Program-made: the position numbers and the translations under genes
Shown here: positions 1 through 10,065 of the stretch, in pieces
Position numbering within the stretch: the first letter of the stretch is position 1
How the letters are laid out: each line of letters begins with the position of its first letter
The notes under the pieces: model-generated
The model's database searches: none
The model's input: the letters and a program-made list of their open reading frames with translations, nothing else
What the model was told of the DNA's origin: nothing
Source: Candidatus Devosia symbiotica
GTDB taxonomy: Bacteria > Pseudomonadota > Alphaproteobacteria > Rhizobiales > Devosiaceae
Length of the DNA: 51,181 bases
NCBI GenBank assembly: GCA_025050575.1
Contig: JALBVE010000008.1
Location: forward strand, 1-51,181
Direction of reading: 5' to 3'

Positions 1-1050
1 GGCCTTACCCTGCCTGACATGACCATTGTGTGCGGCGACAATTATACCTCGACGCACGGTGCCTTTGGCGCCCTTGCGCACGGTATTGGCATCTCTGACG
101 TCGAACACGTTCTGGCCACCCAGACGCTGATCCAGCAAAAAGCTAAGAACATGCTGGTGCGGATCGATGGCAAGCTGCCGCCGCACGTCACGGCCAAGGA
201 CATCATTCTGGCCATTATCGGCAAGATTAGTACTGCCGGCGGCAATGGCCACGTCATCGAGTTTGCTGGCGAAGCTATCCAGGTCCTGTCCATGGAAGGC
301 CACATGACGGTCTGCAACATGACAATTGAGGGCGGTGCGTGTGCCAGCCTGATCGCTCCCGACCAGATCACCTATGACTACATCAAGGGCCGCAATCTTG
401 CGCTCATCGGCAAGGCCTGGGACATGATGCTTGACTACTAGAAGACGCTCTATACCGACGAAGGCGTGGTTTATGTTAAGGTTGTGGTGCTTGACGCTGC
501 CAACCTGCCGCCCATCGTATCCTGGTGCTCTTCGCCTGAAAATGTCATCGCGGTAACCGGCACCGTGCTCAATCCCGACGATATCGCCGACGAGAACAAG
601 CGGACCTCCAAATGGCGCGCACTGAACTATATGGGTCTCAAGCCCAGCACTAAGATCACCGACATCACGGTCGATCGGATGTTTGTCGACTCATGCACCA
701 ATGGCCGTATCGAGGACCTGCGTGGCAGCCAAGCTACTCGAAGGCAAGACCGTTCACCCATCGGTCAACGCCATGGTCGTGCCCAGTTCGGGTGTGGTCT
801 AAGGAACAGGTGGGGGCCGAAGGTCTCGACAAGATTTTTAAGGACGCCGGTTTTGACTGGCGTGAGCCCGGTTATTCGATATGCCTGGCCATGAACGATG
901 ACAAGCTCAAGCCGCAGGAACGCTGCGCCTTGACCTCGAACCGTAATTTCGAGAGTCGTCAGGGCTTCAAAGGCCGCACCCATCTGGTGTCGCCCACCAT
1001 GGCGGTCGCCCCGGCAGTCACCGGACGCGCCGACCCTGGCCGATATTGAA
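1..1050 (+). pseudogene. leuC: 3-isopropylmalate dehydratase large subunit, broken and cut by the window edge
   Basis: Remnant of the aconitase-type enzyme that isomerises isopropylmalate in leucine synthesis. Frame 1 reads a LeuC core from base 1 ([13 protein letters not shown], normally [13 protein letters not shown]) to a TAG at 439-441, where the family has Trp in an AYWKTLYTDEG-like motif. The same frame continues ([20 protein letters not shown]) to about 720. It then needs one indel near 725 and another near 801 to recover KEQ...LDKIFKDAG and [16 protein letters not shown]. One cysteine of the 4Fe-4S site is lost: PGCSMC has become PGYSIC. The C-terminus is cut at about 1025, where sequence of a different gene begins. 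No leuD follows. Dead beyond doubt. The N-terminus lies outside the window. Confidence 0.93.
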
Positions 1051-1275
1051 GCTCTGGCGAGCCAGGCCCTGGCCGCCTTGCCCGAGCCTTTCAGATCTCT
1101 TGCCTCCGATGTGATCTGCGCCGTCGCCGATTTTACCGAGGGTGATATTCTGACCGAGTTTGGCATAGAAAACCTGTTTGAGCTGATGGGACTGTTTACC
1201 GGAATCGGCTTAGTGCAGGACGCGTCGAGCCCGCAGACCGGACAATTACCCAATACTGTTTTTCTCTATCGCTGA
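1033..1275 (+). pseudogene. Truncated metallopeptidase-family protein (zincin-like, PF06262 type)
   Basis: Reading from 1033 gives [20 protein letters not shown], then a DVICAVADF...LTEFGIENLFELMGLFTG stretch and PNTVFLYR. This matches the N-terminal half of the small alphaproteobacterial metallopeptidase family related to MMP/ImmA zincins. The family's HExxH zinc motif should follow shortly after the FLYRRP segment, but the frame stops at 1273-1275 and nothing similar follows. The true start is also missing, because the 5' end is joined directly to the tail of leuC. Both ends are therefore gone and no active site remains. The identification rests on remembered family sequence and is fairly confident; loss of function is certain if it is correct. 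Confidence 0.7.
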
Positions 1276-1495
1276 TCCATATGGATGCTATTGAAAGGTC
1301 AGATAACATCCCATGATCAGACTAATTTACTTCAATTTTATTTATATTTTCTAGACAGGTTCTGACAGTTGTCAATATAAACAACGGGTAAACACTGATA
1401 TTACCAACAATATCACTATATCTGGCAGATAATGCCTGTCGGCTCAGCAAAAGAGCAAGTTAAGCACGTATTTGAAATGTTGTGGGAAGCAGCCA
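1276..1495. other. AT-rich gap with no recognisable gene
   Basis: About 220 bp, distinctly AT-richer than its surroundings, with no open frame and no recognisable protein remnant on either strand. It lies between the truncated metallopeptidase and the small broken gene at 1496. It is probably eroded non-coding sequence. Confidence 0.5.
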
Positions 1496-1705
1496 ATGAC
1501 AACCCAAGCCAAGACTAATTTGAAGATCGTCCAACCTGAAATTGAGCAGATGGAGGCCTTCATGCAGGAAGCCGCCAAGCGGACCGCGCCAATGGTCTAG
1601 CGTCTGGCTGCCCATCGTGACCGCCTTGACCTTTCCATCAATGAACTCGAAAGCGAGCGCTTTGAACTACTGTATTTTTGCCATCGCATCATCTCCCTGT
1701 CTTAA
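1496..1705 (+). pseudogene. Small unknown helical protein with one in-frame stop
   Basis: ATG at 1496 sits 7 nt after a GGAAG ribosome-binding sequence and opens a 69-codon frame ending in TAA at 1703-1705, interrupted only by TAG at 1598-1600 (codon 35). On both sides of the stop the product is charged and helical (EIEQMEAFMQEAAKRTAP, then RLAAHRDRLDLSINELESER), with the periodicity of an amphipathic helix or coiled coil. A CAG-to-TAG change in a short gene explains it best. I do not recognise the family. Other frames here give no convincing protein. It lies upstream of rimM in the same direction. Confidence 0.45.
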
Positions 1706-1802
1706 TTGTGTGCTAACAATCGCTAGTCTTGCGGTTGGTTTCGCCACAATTCCCAATTCTGGCATTGCCTGCTAAGAACACGCTAGACTGCTCGGAGCTG
1801 CC

Positions 1803-2342
1803 ATGACCACCCAGAACACCAATCGCATCCTGCTTGGCCAGATCGTCGCTGCCCACGGCATCAAGGGCGCCGTCCGTATTGCCGTCCACACTCAGGACCC
1901 GGCGGCAATCGGCAGCTATGGCGAGCTCGACACAGATCGACCGGGCCTGACCATCACCCTCGACAAACTGCGTCTGCAAAAGAATGTTGTCGTCGCTCAC
2001 ATCAAGGGCATTACCGATCGCAATGCAGCCGAAGCGCTCAATGGAGTCAAGCTTTACGTCGATCGTGCGCGCCTCCCAGAGGCTGACAATGAGGATGATT
2101 TCTACCATGCTGATCTGATCGGGCTCGAAGCACGGCTCGAATCCGGCCAGATCATTGGTCAGGTCTGCGCTTTGCCCAATTTTGGCGCTGGCGATCTGAT
2201 TGAGATCCGCGATCGCAATAGCGGCGATACTTTTCTTTATCCGTTTACCCGGACAGCAGTCCCCGCTATCCGAGTGGCTGAGGGCTATCTCATCATCGAA
2301 GTGCCGCTCGATGCGCCTGAAGGCGAGGAAGAGCCCGATTGA
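1803..2342 (+). CDS. rimM: 16S rRNA processing / 30S maturation factor RimM
   Basis: Encodes a 179-residue protein with the RimM opening [18 protein letters not shown], the N-terminal beta-barrel that assists 30S head assembly around ribosomal protein S19. The C-terminal PRC-barrel half follows ([17 protein letters not shown], then a [10 protein letters not shown] segment). Length is normal and the frame is uninterrupted. The stop overlaps the TTG start of trmD, so the two are translationally coupled, the common rimM-trmD-rplS arrangement. rpsP, usually just upstream, is not present here. The ATG at 1803 fits the family N-terminus. Confidence 0.95.
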   Translation: MTTQNTNRILLGQIVAAHGIKGAVRIAVHTQDPAAIGSYGELDTDRPGLTITLDKLRLQKNVVVAHIKGITDRNAAEALNGVKLYVDRARLPEADNEDDFYHADLIGLEARLESGQIIGQVCALPNFGAGDLIEIRDRNSGDTFLYPFTRTAVPAIRVAEGYLIIEVPLDAPEGEEEPD

Positions 2343-3031
2343 GCTTCTCCACATCAATCATCACGCTCTTTCCTGAGCTATTTCCGGGGCCGCTAGGGGT
2401 TTCTGTGCTGGGTCGCAGCCTCTCGGACAGACTGTGGTCGCTGCAGGCCACCCAATTGCGCGACTTTGCCACCGACCGTCACCGCACCGTTGACGACACC
2501 CCCTCGGGCGGTGGCGCCGGCATGGTGTTGAAATCTGATATTCTGGCCAGGGCGATCGATCTGGTCTCACCCCAGGGCGACGCCCGTCCGCGCATCCTGA
2601 TGTCACCGCGCGGCACGCCCTTGACGCAGCAACGGGCTCGCCAGCTTGCCCTTGGACCCGGCATAGTGATTGTCTGCGGTCGCTTTGAAGGTATTGATCA
2701 ACGCGCCATAGACACTCGTGCGCTTGAAGAAATCTCGATTGGCGATTATGTGCTGGCCGGTGGCGAAGTAGCCGCCATGGTACTCCTGGAGGCGGTTGTG
2801 CGGCTCATTCCCGGCGTTCTGGGCGATGCGGACAGCCATGCCGATGAGAGCTTCGAAAGCGGTCAGCTTGAATACCCGCAATATACCCGTCCGCAACGTT
2901 TTGAAGGCGTCGAGATCCCGCCGGTTCTGACTTCTGGCGACCATGGAAAAATTGCCAAATGGCGCGCCGAGCAGAGCCTGGCCCTAACCCAAGCGCGCCG
3001 GCCCGACCTTCTACAGCCGGGCAAGCCATAA
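2339..3031 (+). CDS. trmD: tRNA (guanine-37-N1)-methyltransferase TrmD
   Basis: Makes m1G37 in tRNAs reading CNN/GNN codons and so prevents +1 frameshifting; S-adenosylmethionine is the methyl donor. The 230-residue frame opens [17 protein letters not shown]. It carries the trefoil-knot SPOUT signatures [13 protein letters not shown] (residues about 50-62) and [19 protein letters not shown] (about 133-151), followed by the family's [19 protein letters not shown] region. The start is TTG at 2339, overlapping the rimM stop. Intact, with normal length. Second gene of the rimM-trmD-rplS unit. Confidence 0.96.
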   Translation: MSFSTSIITLFPELFPGPLGVSVLGRSLSDRLWSLQATQLRDFATDRHRTVDDTPSGGGAGMVLKSDILARAIDLVSPQGDARPRILMSPRGTPLTQQRARQLALGPGIVIVCGRFEGIDQRAIDTRALEEISIGDYVLAGGEVAAMVLLEAVVRLIPGVLGDADSHADESFESGQLEYPQYTRPQRFEGVEIPPVLTSGDHGKIAKWRAEQSLALTQARRPDLLQPGKP

Positions 3032-3220
3032 AACGCTCTCGAACTCTGGACTCTCGGGTCGTTTTCCCCTATAGCCGTGCCACTATCCGCGTGCCAGGCT
3101 AATCGGACTTGTCACGCACCAATAAAAAGACGACCAAACTCCGTTACCAACCAAGACCGGGCGATCGGGCTGCAAGGCTCGAATAAACGCTCCTATGAAA
3201 AGATTCAGAACGGAATCGAC

Positions 3221-3730
3221 ATGTCCAACATCATCGAACAGCTCGAAGCTGAGCAGATGGCGGCCGTCGCTGCTAAACGCACACTTCCCGAATTTACCCA
3301 CGGCGATACCGTCAAGGTGTGGGTCCGTATTACCGAAGGTATCAAAGAGCGCCTGCAGGCCTATGAAGGCGTTGTCATCGCTTTCAACGGCGGCGGCGTG
3401 ATGGAATCCTTTACCGTGCGCAAGATCTCCTACGGCGAAGGCGTTGAGCGCGTATTCCCGCTCTACTCCCCCAATGTGGCGTCGGTTGAAGTCCTCAAGC
3501 GCGGCAAGGTCCGTCGCGCCAAGCTGTATTACCTGCGTGATCGCCGTGGTAAATCAGCCCGTATTTTCGAATCGACCAATTCCCGCACCAAGAAGATCGA
3601 GGCCACCGAGCGCACTGCAGCCGTGGCTGCCAAGGAAGCGCGTGAAGCCGAGAAGATCGCCGCTGCGGCGGCTATCGCTGCCAAACAGGCCGCTGCCGCT
3701 GAGGCAAGTGCCGAACCAAAGGCCGAATAA
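3221..3730 (+). CDS. rplS: 50S ribosomal protein L19
   Basis: bL19, a protein at the 30S-50S interface. The frame extends upstream to 3077, but the family N-terminus ([15 protein letters not shown]) places the start at the ATG at 3221, giving 169 residues. The body carries [28 protein letters not shown] and [15 protein letters not shown]. The last 45 or so residues form an Ala/Lys/Glu-rich tail that is longer than in enterobacterial L19 and common in alphaproteobacteria. It lies 190 bp after trmD, so it may have its own promoter, and a hairpin terminator follows at 3779. Confidence 0.96.
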   Translation: MSNIIEQLEAEQMAAVAAKRTLPEFTHGDTVKVWVRITEGIKERLQAYEGVVIAFNGGGVMESFTVRKISYGEGVERVFPLYSPNVASVEVLKRGKVRRAKLYYLRDRRGKSARIFESTNSRTKKIEATERTAAVAAKEAREAEKIAAAAAIAAKQAAAAEASAEPKAE

Positions 3731-3778
3731 TCTGGTATGAATCAGCCACCCCAACCGGAGCGCTCAAGATTGAGCTCG

Positions 3779-3801
3779 GCCCGCAAGGCGCCGGGCTTTT
3801 T
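3779..3801 (+). terminator. Rho-independent terminator after rplS
   Basis: GCCCG (3779-3783) and CGGGC (3792-3796) form a GC-rich stem with an 8-nt loop, followed directly by five T residues. It lies 48 bp after the rplS stop and would end the rimM-trmD-rplS transcript. Confidence 0.65.
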
Positions 3802-3818
3802 GCTGTCCGCCTGTCAGC

Positions 3819-3832
3819 GATTCACGTGAAAC
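3819..3832. other. parS-like ParB-binding site (outlying copy)
   Basis: GATTCACGTGAAAC has the 10-bp palindromic core TTCACGTGAA and differs at one position from the 14-mer GTTTCACGTGAAAC that is typical of chromosomal parS in alphaproteobacteria. It lies between the rplS terminator and xthA, 7-9 kb from parAB. The identical 14-mer occurs at 17916. Confidence 0.6.
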
Positions 3833-3915
3833 CCGCGCTCGCTTATTGCTATTTCCGGCTTTACCTGACTGCACACCTCCGCGATAAGAAGGTTCCGCTG
3901 CATCAAAGGCCCGCC

Positions 3916-4729
3916 ATGCCTGTCTCCATTGTCACCTGGAACATCAATTCGGTCCGTTTGCGCCTGCCCATGATGCTCGACTTCATCGCCCAGTATCAGC
4001 CCGATGTACTGATGCTGCAGGAGATTAAATGCACTAACGACCAGTTTCCCGCCGGGGCCTTTGCCGAGGCCGGCTACCGCCATCAGGCAATGCATGGCCA
4101 GAAGGACTATCACGACGTCACCATCGTCTCGAGATTTCCGCTGACCGACATTTCTAGCCGGGTCTTCTGCGAAATCGAGGACTCCCGGTATGTTTCGGCT
4201 GCACTTGATTTCGGCCGCAGCCCCTTTACTGTGCACAATTTCTATATTCCTGCCGGCAGTGATGAGCCCGACATCGCCATAAACCCCAAGCTCAAGCATC
4301 AGATGGGCTTCCTCAGCGAATTGAACAGCTGGTTCCAGAAATCCGAGTTTTCGCGCGGCCGACTGATCGCCGGTAACTTCAACATCGCCCTGCATGAAAA
4401 TGACGTCTGGAGCCACAAACAATTACTCAAGGTGGTCAGCCACACGCCGATGGAAACCGAGGCGCTGGACACCATTCTCAATGGTGGCCACGGCTGAATC
4501 GACCTGGTGAGTAAGCATCTGCCGCACGACCAGAAGCTCTATTCCTGGCGGAGCTATCGCGGCAAGGATTAGGAAGCCTCTGATCGCGGCCGCCAGCTTG
4601 ACCATATCTGGTCAACCGCCGATGTCGCCAATCACTATATCGGCGCCGAAATCATCAGGCCGGCACGCGGCTGGATTGAAAAATCCAGCGACCACGCCCC
4701 CCGTTATCGCCCACTTCGTCAGAGTCTAG
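3916..4729 (+). pseudogene. xthA: Exodeoxyribonuclease III, inactivated
   Basis: Remnant of the AP endonuclease / 3' exonuclease of base-excision repair. From the ATG at 3916 it reads VTWNINSVRLRL, LMLQEIKCTNDQFP and, near the end, LDHIW plus the SDHAP motif. Damage is layered. TGA at 4495-4497 and TAG at 4570-4572 interrupt the frame (the latter within RGKD*EASDRGR, where the family has Trp). An extra C in the C6 run at 4698-4703 shifts the last residues; without it they read HAPVIAHFV. The catalytic GDFN motif reads GNFN, a GAC-to-AAC loss of the active-site Asp. Certainly non-functional. Its end abuts the convergent cyclic-nucleotide-binding gene. Confidence 0.93.
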
Positions 4730-5199
4730 CTCTCGCCCGACCGCAGGTGCCGCCCGATCGGCTCGATAGCCCCCAGATAGCTGTCCAGATCGCGCTCAAT
4801 GCGCGCCACGGCGCGCTGCGCCAGATCTGGCGATTGCTGCACCAGCTTAAGAAAGGCCTGGCGCGGCACAAATAGCATGGCGCATTCGGTAACAGCGGTG
4901 AAGGTCACCAGCCGTGGCCTGTCCAGGATCAGCGCTATCACAGATACCACGCTGCCAGGTTCGGAGATGGCATAGGACTTATTGGCGCCTTTGCCTTCCG
5001 GCTTGGCCTTCAGCATCCCCGAAATCAGGATATAGGCGCCCTGCGGCACCGTGCCAGCCTGGTAGATCACCGCATCGGGATCGAAATGCCGGCGATCACC
5101 AACAAACGCCAACATGCGGCGTTGCTCATCATCACAGATATCGAAAAATTTGGCCTGCGCCAGCGCGGCGTCCGCCTCATCCCTGATCATGAGCCCCAA
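4726..5199 (-). CDS. Cyclic nucleotide-binding (Crp-like sensor) domain protein without DNA-binding domain
   Basis: An uninterrupted 157-residue protein made almost entirely of one cNMP-binding beta-roll: FFDICDDEQRRMLAFV, then an IYQAGTVPQGAYILISG strand-turn segment, then a CAMLFVPRQAFLKLVQQSPDLAQR helix. The C-terminal winged helix of Crp/Fnr regulators is absent, so it is likelier a sensor or adaptor than a transcription factor. It is convergent with xthA (the ends meet at 4726-4729) and lies downstream of a broken response regulator on the same strand. The ligand and partner are unknown. Length resembles the stand-alone cNMP proteins seen beside xthA in Hyphomicrobiales. Confidence 0.8.
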   Translation of the reverse strand: MGLMIRDEADAALAQAKFFDICDDEQRRMLAFVGDRRHFDPDAVIYQAGTVPQGAYILISGMLKAKPEGKGANKSYAISEPGSVVSVIALILDRPRLVTFTAVTECAMLFVPRQAFLKLVQQSPDLAQRAVARIERDLDSYLGAIEPIGRHLRSGES

Positions 5200-5304
5200 T
5201 CCGAAAGCAGCTTAACTCCGCCATAGCGGAGTCCTGCCATCCTATAGAGCATTTGACGTGCATTTATACCCGCTTTTGTATTTAAGCGTCGCCGTCCACG
5301 GCTT

Positions 5305-5987
5305 TCATGGCGCCAGGAGGTATCCACCCTCTTCAGTCATCAGCAGGTGGGCATTGGATGGATCATGTTCGATCTTCTGGCGCAGCCGGTAGATATGGGT
5401 TTCTGGCGTACGGGTGGTCACCCGGTTATCGTAGACCCAGACTTCCTTGAGCAGGATGTCGCGCGAGATCATCTTGGGCCCCTGGCGATAGAGATATTTC
5501 AGGATCGAGGTCTCTTTGTCTGTTAGCCGAATCTTGCTACCCTTATCGGTTTCCAGCTTCTTGGCCGATGGCTAGAAGCTGTAGGGACCGATGGTGAACA
5601 CGACATCTTCACTCTAGTCGTGCTGGCGCAATGCCGCATTAATTCGCGCCAGCAATTCCGGGAGCCGGAAGAGCTTGGTCACATAATCATTGGCGCCCAA
5701 ATCCAGACCACGGATCTGATCAGTGTCGCTGTCATACCCGGTCAGCATCAGAATGGGGCTGTTATAGTCCTCTGTCCGCAGCCCTTGACGGCCTCATGCC
5801 CATTCATATCGGGCAAGTCGGCATCAAGATTGGCCAGGTCAATATTGTTTTCCCGCGTCGATTTGAGCGCATCATTAGCGGTTTCGGCCTGTAGAATTTC
5901 AAATTCTGGATAGGTTTGCAGTTACTCAACTAGAGTCCAACGCAATTCTGCATCATCGTTTACCAGCAGGATACGTCTCTTATTCAT
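5305..5987 (-). pseudogene. OmpR/PhoB-type response regulator, broken
   Basis: From ATG at 5987 the frame reads MNKRRILLVNDDAELRWTL, a receiver-domain start, then hits TAA at 5922-5924. Downstream fragments keep the phospho-acceptor region (LDADLPDMNG), the ANDYVTKLFRLPELLARI end of the receiver, and a complete winged helix (RLTDKETSILKYLY, ISRDILLKEVWVYD, THIYRLRQKIE, ending GGYLLAP and TGA). At least one indel near 5770 and two more stops, TAG at 5614-5616 and 5572-5574, break it. The DNA-binding half looks barely diverged, so the loss is recent. It would have been the regulator of a two-component pair; no kinase is nearby. Confidence 0.9.
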
Positions 5988-6147
5988 TGTTTTCTCCGGG
6001 TTTTATTGCTTCGACTCACCCACAGGTCACACTATTGCAGCCGGTTTTTGACCTGCCAATCACAACAGCGTTGTTGATAACAATAATTAAGTGCTCCCCG
6101 AAGTTGCAAACGAACCTATTAGTTCGGCGATATTTTCCCCGCCGTTC

Positions 6148-6825
6148 CTATGGCGTCTTCGGGCGACACCCAAACAGCGCCGAGCCGACGCGAATATACG
6201 TGGCCCCCATGCCGATGGCAATCTCGAAGTCACTACTCATACCCATGGACAGTTGGGCGACGCCAGCAGCCCGTCCCAGCGCCACCATTTGTGCAAAATA
6301 GGGTCCGGGCGGCATGCCATCGGGTGGAATGCACATCAGCCCGACGATATTGAGCCCGTATTCGGTGCGACAGCGGGCGACAAAGGTCGCAGTCTCGCCG
6401 GGTGCCACCCCGGCCTTTTGCATTTCCAAACCGATATTGACCTGCACAAAACACGGCAATTGTCTGCCGGCGCGCTGCATTTCTTCGGCCAGCACAATGG
6501 CGATCTTGTCACGATCCACCGTTTCGATCACATCGAACAGCGCCACCGCCTCGTGCGCCTTGTTGGTCTGAAGCGGCCCGATCAGATGCAGCTCGATATC
6601 GGTGAACCGCGCGCGCAGGCCCGGCCATTTCTGCTTGGCTTCCTGCACTCGGTTTTCGCCAAATAGCCGCTGCCCGGCGCCCAGAAACGGCTCGATCTCC
6701 TCTGCTGCAAAGGTCTTGGAGACCGCAACCAGTCGCACCCGGTCAGGCGGCGGCCCGAAACGCGCTTTAGCCCTGGCAATCCGTTCCCGGATAGTGGCGA
6801 GACTACTGGCAGCACTGGTTTGCAT
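6148..6825 (-). CDS. yggS: YggS/ProsC-family pyridoxal-phosphate homeostasis protein
   Basis: Single-domain PLP-binding TIM-barrel protein (COG0325) that buffers pyridoxal phosphate in the cytosol and has no known catalytic activity. VRLVAVSKTFAAEEI carries the Lys that binds PLP; LFGENRVQEAKQK, ELHLIGPLQTNKAHEAV and LSMGMSSDFEIAIGMGATYI are family hallmarks. The open frame runs up to 6942, but homologues begin at SAASSLATIRERI-like sequence and a GGGCGAAAGC ribosome-binding stretch precedes the ATG at 6825, so I start there (225 residues). Intact, and divergent from leuS. Confidence 0.92.
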   Translation of the reverse strand: MQTSAASSLATIRERIARAKARFGPPPDRVRLVAVSKTFAAEEIEPFLGAGQRLFGENRVQEAKQKWPGLRARFTDIELHLIGPLQTNKAHEAVALFDVIETVDRDKIAIVLAEEMQRAGRQLPCFVQVNIGLEMQKAGVAPGETATFVARCRTEYGLNIVGLMCIPPDGMPPGPYFAQMVALGRAAGVAQLSMGMSSDFEIAIGMGATYIRVGSALFGCRPKTP

Positions 6826-6953
6826 GCTTTCGCCCTGTTCCTGTTGACCTAGATGGGTATTTCTGGTGATGGTCCGGTAGACAAAATCCCCCTCAAACGC
6901 AAGTCGCTCAGGACCTTCTGGCGCTTCGCAACATTCATCCAAGGACGAGCTAA

Positions 6954-9572
6954 GTGAGCGTCAAACGCTACAATCCGCGCGAAATGGAACCCAAATGGCA
7001 GCAGGTCTGGCACCAGGCCCAGAGCTTTGTCACATCAAATGATGACCCGCGCGAGCCTTACTATGTCCTCGAAATGTTCCCCTACCCCTCGGGGCGCATC
7101 CATATGGGCCACGTGCGCAATTATTCCATGGGCGATGTGGTGGCGCGCTATCACCGTGCCAGGGGCAAGAATGTGCTTCATCCCATGGGGTGGGATGCCT
7201 TCGGGCTGCCCGCGGAAAACGCTGCCATCGAGCGCAATACCCATCCGGGCACCTGGACCCGGCAGAATATCGCCTCGATGAAGGCCCAGCTGCAATCAAT
7301 GGGTCTGGCGATTGACTGGACCCGGGAAATCACCACTTGCGAGCCCGAATATTACCAGCACCAGCAAGCTATGTTCATCGACATGATGGCGGCCGGCCTA
7401 GTCACCCGCAAACAATCCAAGGTCAATTGGGACCCCATCGACATGACTGTGCTGGCCAATGAGCAGGTCATCGACGGCAAGGGCTGGCGCTCGGGCGCCC
7501 CCGTGGAGCAGCGTGAGCTGACCCAGTGGTTCTTCAAGATCTCCGATTTTGCTGAGGAATTGCTGGCCGGGCTCGACACCCTGACTGACTGGCCCGAAAA
7601 AGTGCGCACCATGCAGCGCAACTGGATAGGCAAATCCGAGGGTTTACGTCTGCAATTTGCTTTGGCTGAATCCAATCAGGCCGGCGCCTCGGCGATCGAA
7701 GTCTTCACCACCCGGCCCGATACCATTTTTGGCGCTTCCTTCATCGCCCTATCCGCTGACTATCCACTGACCACCCAACTGGCTGTGGGCAATGCTGAAC
7801 TGACCGCGTTCATCGCCGAATGCCGTGCCCAGAGAACCGCCACCGAAACCCTTGAAAAGGCAGACAAGAAGGGTATCTTCACCGGCCTATACGTGCAGCA
7901 CCCGGTGATTGAGGATGCGACGCTGCCCGTCTATGTCGCCAATTTCGTGCTGATGGATTATGGCACTGGCGCCATCTTTGGCTGCCCGGCTCACGACCAG
8001 CGCGATCTGGATTTCGCGCGCCGTTATGATTTGCCCATCAAGCCAGTCGTGCTACCGACCGGCGCCGACGCCGCCAGCTTTACCATTGTCGATCAGGCTT
8101 TTACCGATGCCGGCACCATCTTCAATTCTGGCTTTCTTGATGGCCTGAGCATTGATGAGGCCAAAAAGGCTGTAGCGGCCCATTTTGGGGCCCGCACGGT
8201 CGATGGCCAGCCACAGGGCAAGGTCGAAATTAATTATCACCTGCGCGACTGGGGCGTCTCCCGCCAGCGCTATTGGGGCTGTCCGATCCCGGTGATCCAT
8301 TGCGAGGTTTGCGGCACCCTGCCGGTGCCCAAAAAGGACCTGCCCGTCGTGCTGCCCGAGGACGTCAGCTTCGACAAGCCAGGTAATGCGCTCGACCACC
8401 ATCCAACCTGGAAGCACACCCATTGCCCACAATGCGGTGCCGCTGCGCGCCGTGAAACCGATACCATGGACACCTTTGTCGATTCATCCTGGTACTATAC
8501 GCGCTTTACCGCGCCACACGCAGCCACCCCCACCATGCCGGAAATTGCCAATCGCTGGCTGCCAGTCGATCAATATATCGGGGGCGTGGAACACGCGATC
8601 CTGCATTTGCTCTATTCGCGCTATTTCACCCGCACCATGAAGCTGACCGGCCATGTCGGGTTCGACGAACCCTTCAAAGGTCTGTTTACCCAGGGCATGG
8701 TGACACACGAGACCTACAAGTCATCCAAGGGTGACTGGGTCGCACCAGTCGATGTGGCGATAGAAACCTTTGGCGAGAGCCGCCATGCGCAACATCTGAA
8801 GTCGGGTGAACCAATTTCAATCGGCTCGATCGAAAAGATGAGCAAATCCAAGAAGAACGTCATCGATCCCGACGAGATCGTGGCCACCTATGGCGCCGAT
8901 ACAGCGCGTTGGTTCATGCTGTCCGATTCCCCGCCCGAGCGCGATATGCAGTGGACCAAAGCCGGGGTTGAGGGTGCCAGCCGATTCCAGCAGCGTGTCT
9001 GGCGGCTGATCAGTGAAACTATCGAAATTGTTAAACAGTTTGCCAATGTTGTTCGTGAAAACGACGATAGTGAAGGCCTTGCGCTGCGCAAAATCGTCCA
9101 TCGTGCCGTCCATCATGTCGGCAGTGACATCGAGAGACTGCGCTTCAACCGTGCCGTCGCCCAGATTTATGAACTGACCAACGTCTTGGTACGCGCCGCC
9201 GGCATCTGCGCCGTGATGCCAGCAAGCCGGCTAGCTGCGCTCGAACTGGGGGTTTCGCACTTGATCCAGCTTATCGCACCGATGATGCCGCATCTGGCCG
9301 AGACCTGCTGGGAAGTCCTGGGCAAGACCGGTCTAGTCGCTGACGCATTATGGCCAGAAATCGATCCTGCCCTGCTGGTCGACGATGAGGTGACTATCCC
9401 CGTCCAGGTTAACGGCAAGCGCCGCGGCGAAATCATCGTCGCCAAGGGCATGCCGACCGCTGAACTGGAGAAACTGGTCTTGTCTATGGACGAGATTATC
9501 CGCATTCTCGGGGACAAGACACTCAAGAAGATCGTCATCGTCCCGGACAGGATCGTCAATGTCGTGGTCTAA
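6954..9572 (+). CDS. leuS: Leucyl-tRNA synthetase
   Basis: Class I aminoacyl-tRNA synthetase, 872 residues, full length. The start codon is GTG. The HIGH motif appears as HMGH (about residues 50-53) within the [16 protein letters not shown] signature. The CP1 editing domain carries [12 protein letters not shown]. The KMSKS motif is at about residue 628. The C-terminal anticodon-binding and tail domains follow ([23 protein letters not shown]). No interruption. Its last bases overlap the lptE start by 14 bp, forming leuS-lptE-holA, a conserved alphaproteobacterial order. Confidence 0.98.
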   Translation: MSVKRYNPREMEPKWQQVWHQAQSFVTSNDDPREPYYVLEMFPYPSGRIHMGHVRNYSMGDVVARYHRARGKNVLHPMGWDAFGLPAENAAIERNTHPGTWTRQNIASMKAQLQSMGLAIDWTREITTCEPEYYQHQQAMFIDMMAAGLVTRKQSKVNWDPIDMTVLANEQVIDGKGWRSGAPVEQRELTQWFFKISDFAEELLAGLDTLTDWPEKVRTMQRNWIGKSEGLRLQFALAESNQAGASAIEVFTTRPDTIFGASFIALSADYPLTTQLAVGNAELTAFIAECRAQRTATETLEKADKKGIFTGLYVQHPVIEDATLPVYVANFVLMDYGTGAIFGCPAHDQRDLDFARRYDLPIKPVVLPTGADAASFTIVDQAFTDAGTIFNSGFLDGLSIDEAKKAVAAHFGARTVDGQPQGKVEINYHLRDWGVSRQRYWGCPIPVIHCEVCGTLPVPKKDLPVVLPEDVSFDKPGNALDHHPTWKHTHCPQCGAAARRETDTMDTFVDSSWYYTRFTAPHAATPTMPEIANRWLPVDQYIGGVEHAILHLLYSRYFTRTMKLTGHVGFDEPFKGLFTQGMVTHETYKSSKGDWVAPVDVAIETFGESRHAQHLKSGEPISIGSIEKMSKSKKNVIDPDEIVATYGADTARWFMLSDSPPERDMQWTKAGVEGASRFQQRVWRLISETIEIVKQFANVVRENDDSEGLALRKIVHRAVHHVGSDIERLRFNRAVAQIYELTNVLVRAAGICAVMPASRLAALELGVSHLIQLIAPMMPHLAETCWEVLGKTGLVADALWPEIDPALLVDDEVTIPVQVNGKRRGEIIVAKGMPTAELEKLVLSMDEIIRILGDKTLKKIVIVPDRIVNVVV

Positions 9573-10065
9573 AGCGATTCACCGTACCGTTCTGGCCGGA
9601 TCCCTGCTAATTTTAGCCGAGGCGCTAAGCGCTTGCAGTTTTTCGTTGGTCTATAGCGGCACTCTGGCGGCTCACCCCTCGCTTAATCTGGCCTATGCCA
9701 AGCCCACCAACCGGCTGGAGCAGATCATCTACCAGGAGTTGATGCTGCGCTTTGGTCATTCTGAAGCCAAAACAGCACCATTGGTCACTATTACTGCTAG
9801 CGGCAGTGGGAATGATATGATGGTGACGGGCACGACCAATCTGGCCAAGCCAGTGGAAGTCACCGTCATCGCGACTCTCACCATCACTGCCCGCGACGGT
9901 AGCGACGCGCCCTCAAGAAGCTTCACGCGTAGTGCGTCAGCAGACTACACCCGCTCCGGCCAGGTATTGGCTAACAATGTCGCGGCCGAAGAAGCAAACG
10001 AACGTGCCGCTCGAAGCGCAGCCGAATCACTGCGTCTGGCCTTGCTGGCAGCTCTGAGCCGCTGA
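9559..10065 (+). CDS. lptE: LPS-assembly lipoprotein LptE
   Basis: 168 residues with a lipoprotein signal peptide: an N-terminal hydrophobic stretch and the lipobox LSAC ending at Cys26. LptE plugs the LptD barrel that inserts lipopolysaccharide into the outer membrane. Sequence conservation in this family is low; the assignment rests on the lipobox, the length, the lipoprotein fold pattern ([31 protein letters not shown]) and position between leuS and holA, with overlaps at both ends. Its retention implies that the cell still makes LPS even though surface-glycan genes elsewhere in the window are dead. Confidence 0.85.
   Translation: MSWSKAIHRTVLAGSLLILAEALSACSFSLVYSGTLAAHPSLNLAYAKPTNRLEQIIYQELMLRFGHSEAKTAPLVTITASGSGNDMMVTGTTNLAKPVEVTVIATLTITARDGSDAPSRSFTRSASADYTRSGQVLANNVAAEEANERAARSAAESLRLALLAALSR

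Noticed and set aside
1713..2357. 214-codon minus-strand frame over rimM
   Set aside because: Antisense shadow of rimM, which has clear family motifs and coupling to trmD.
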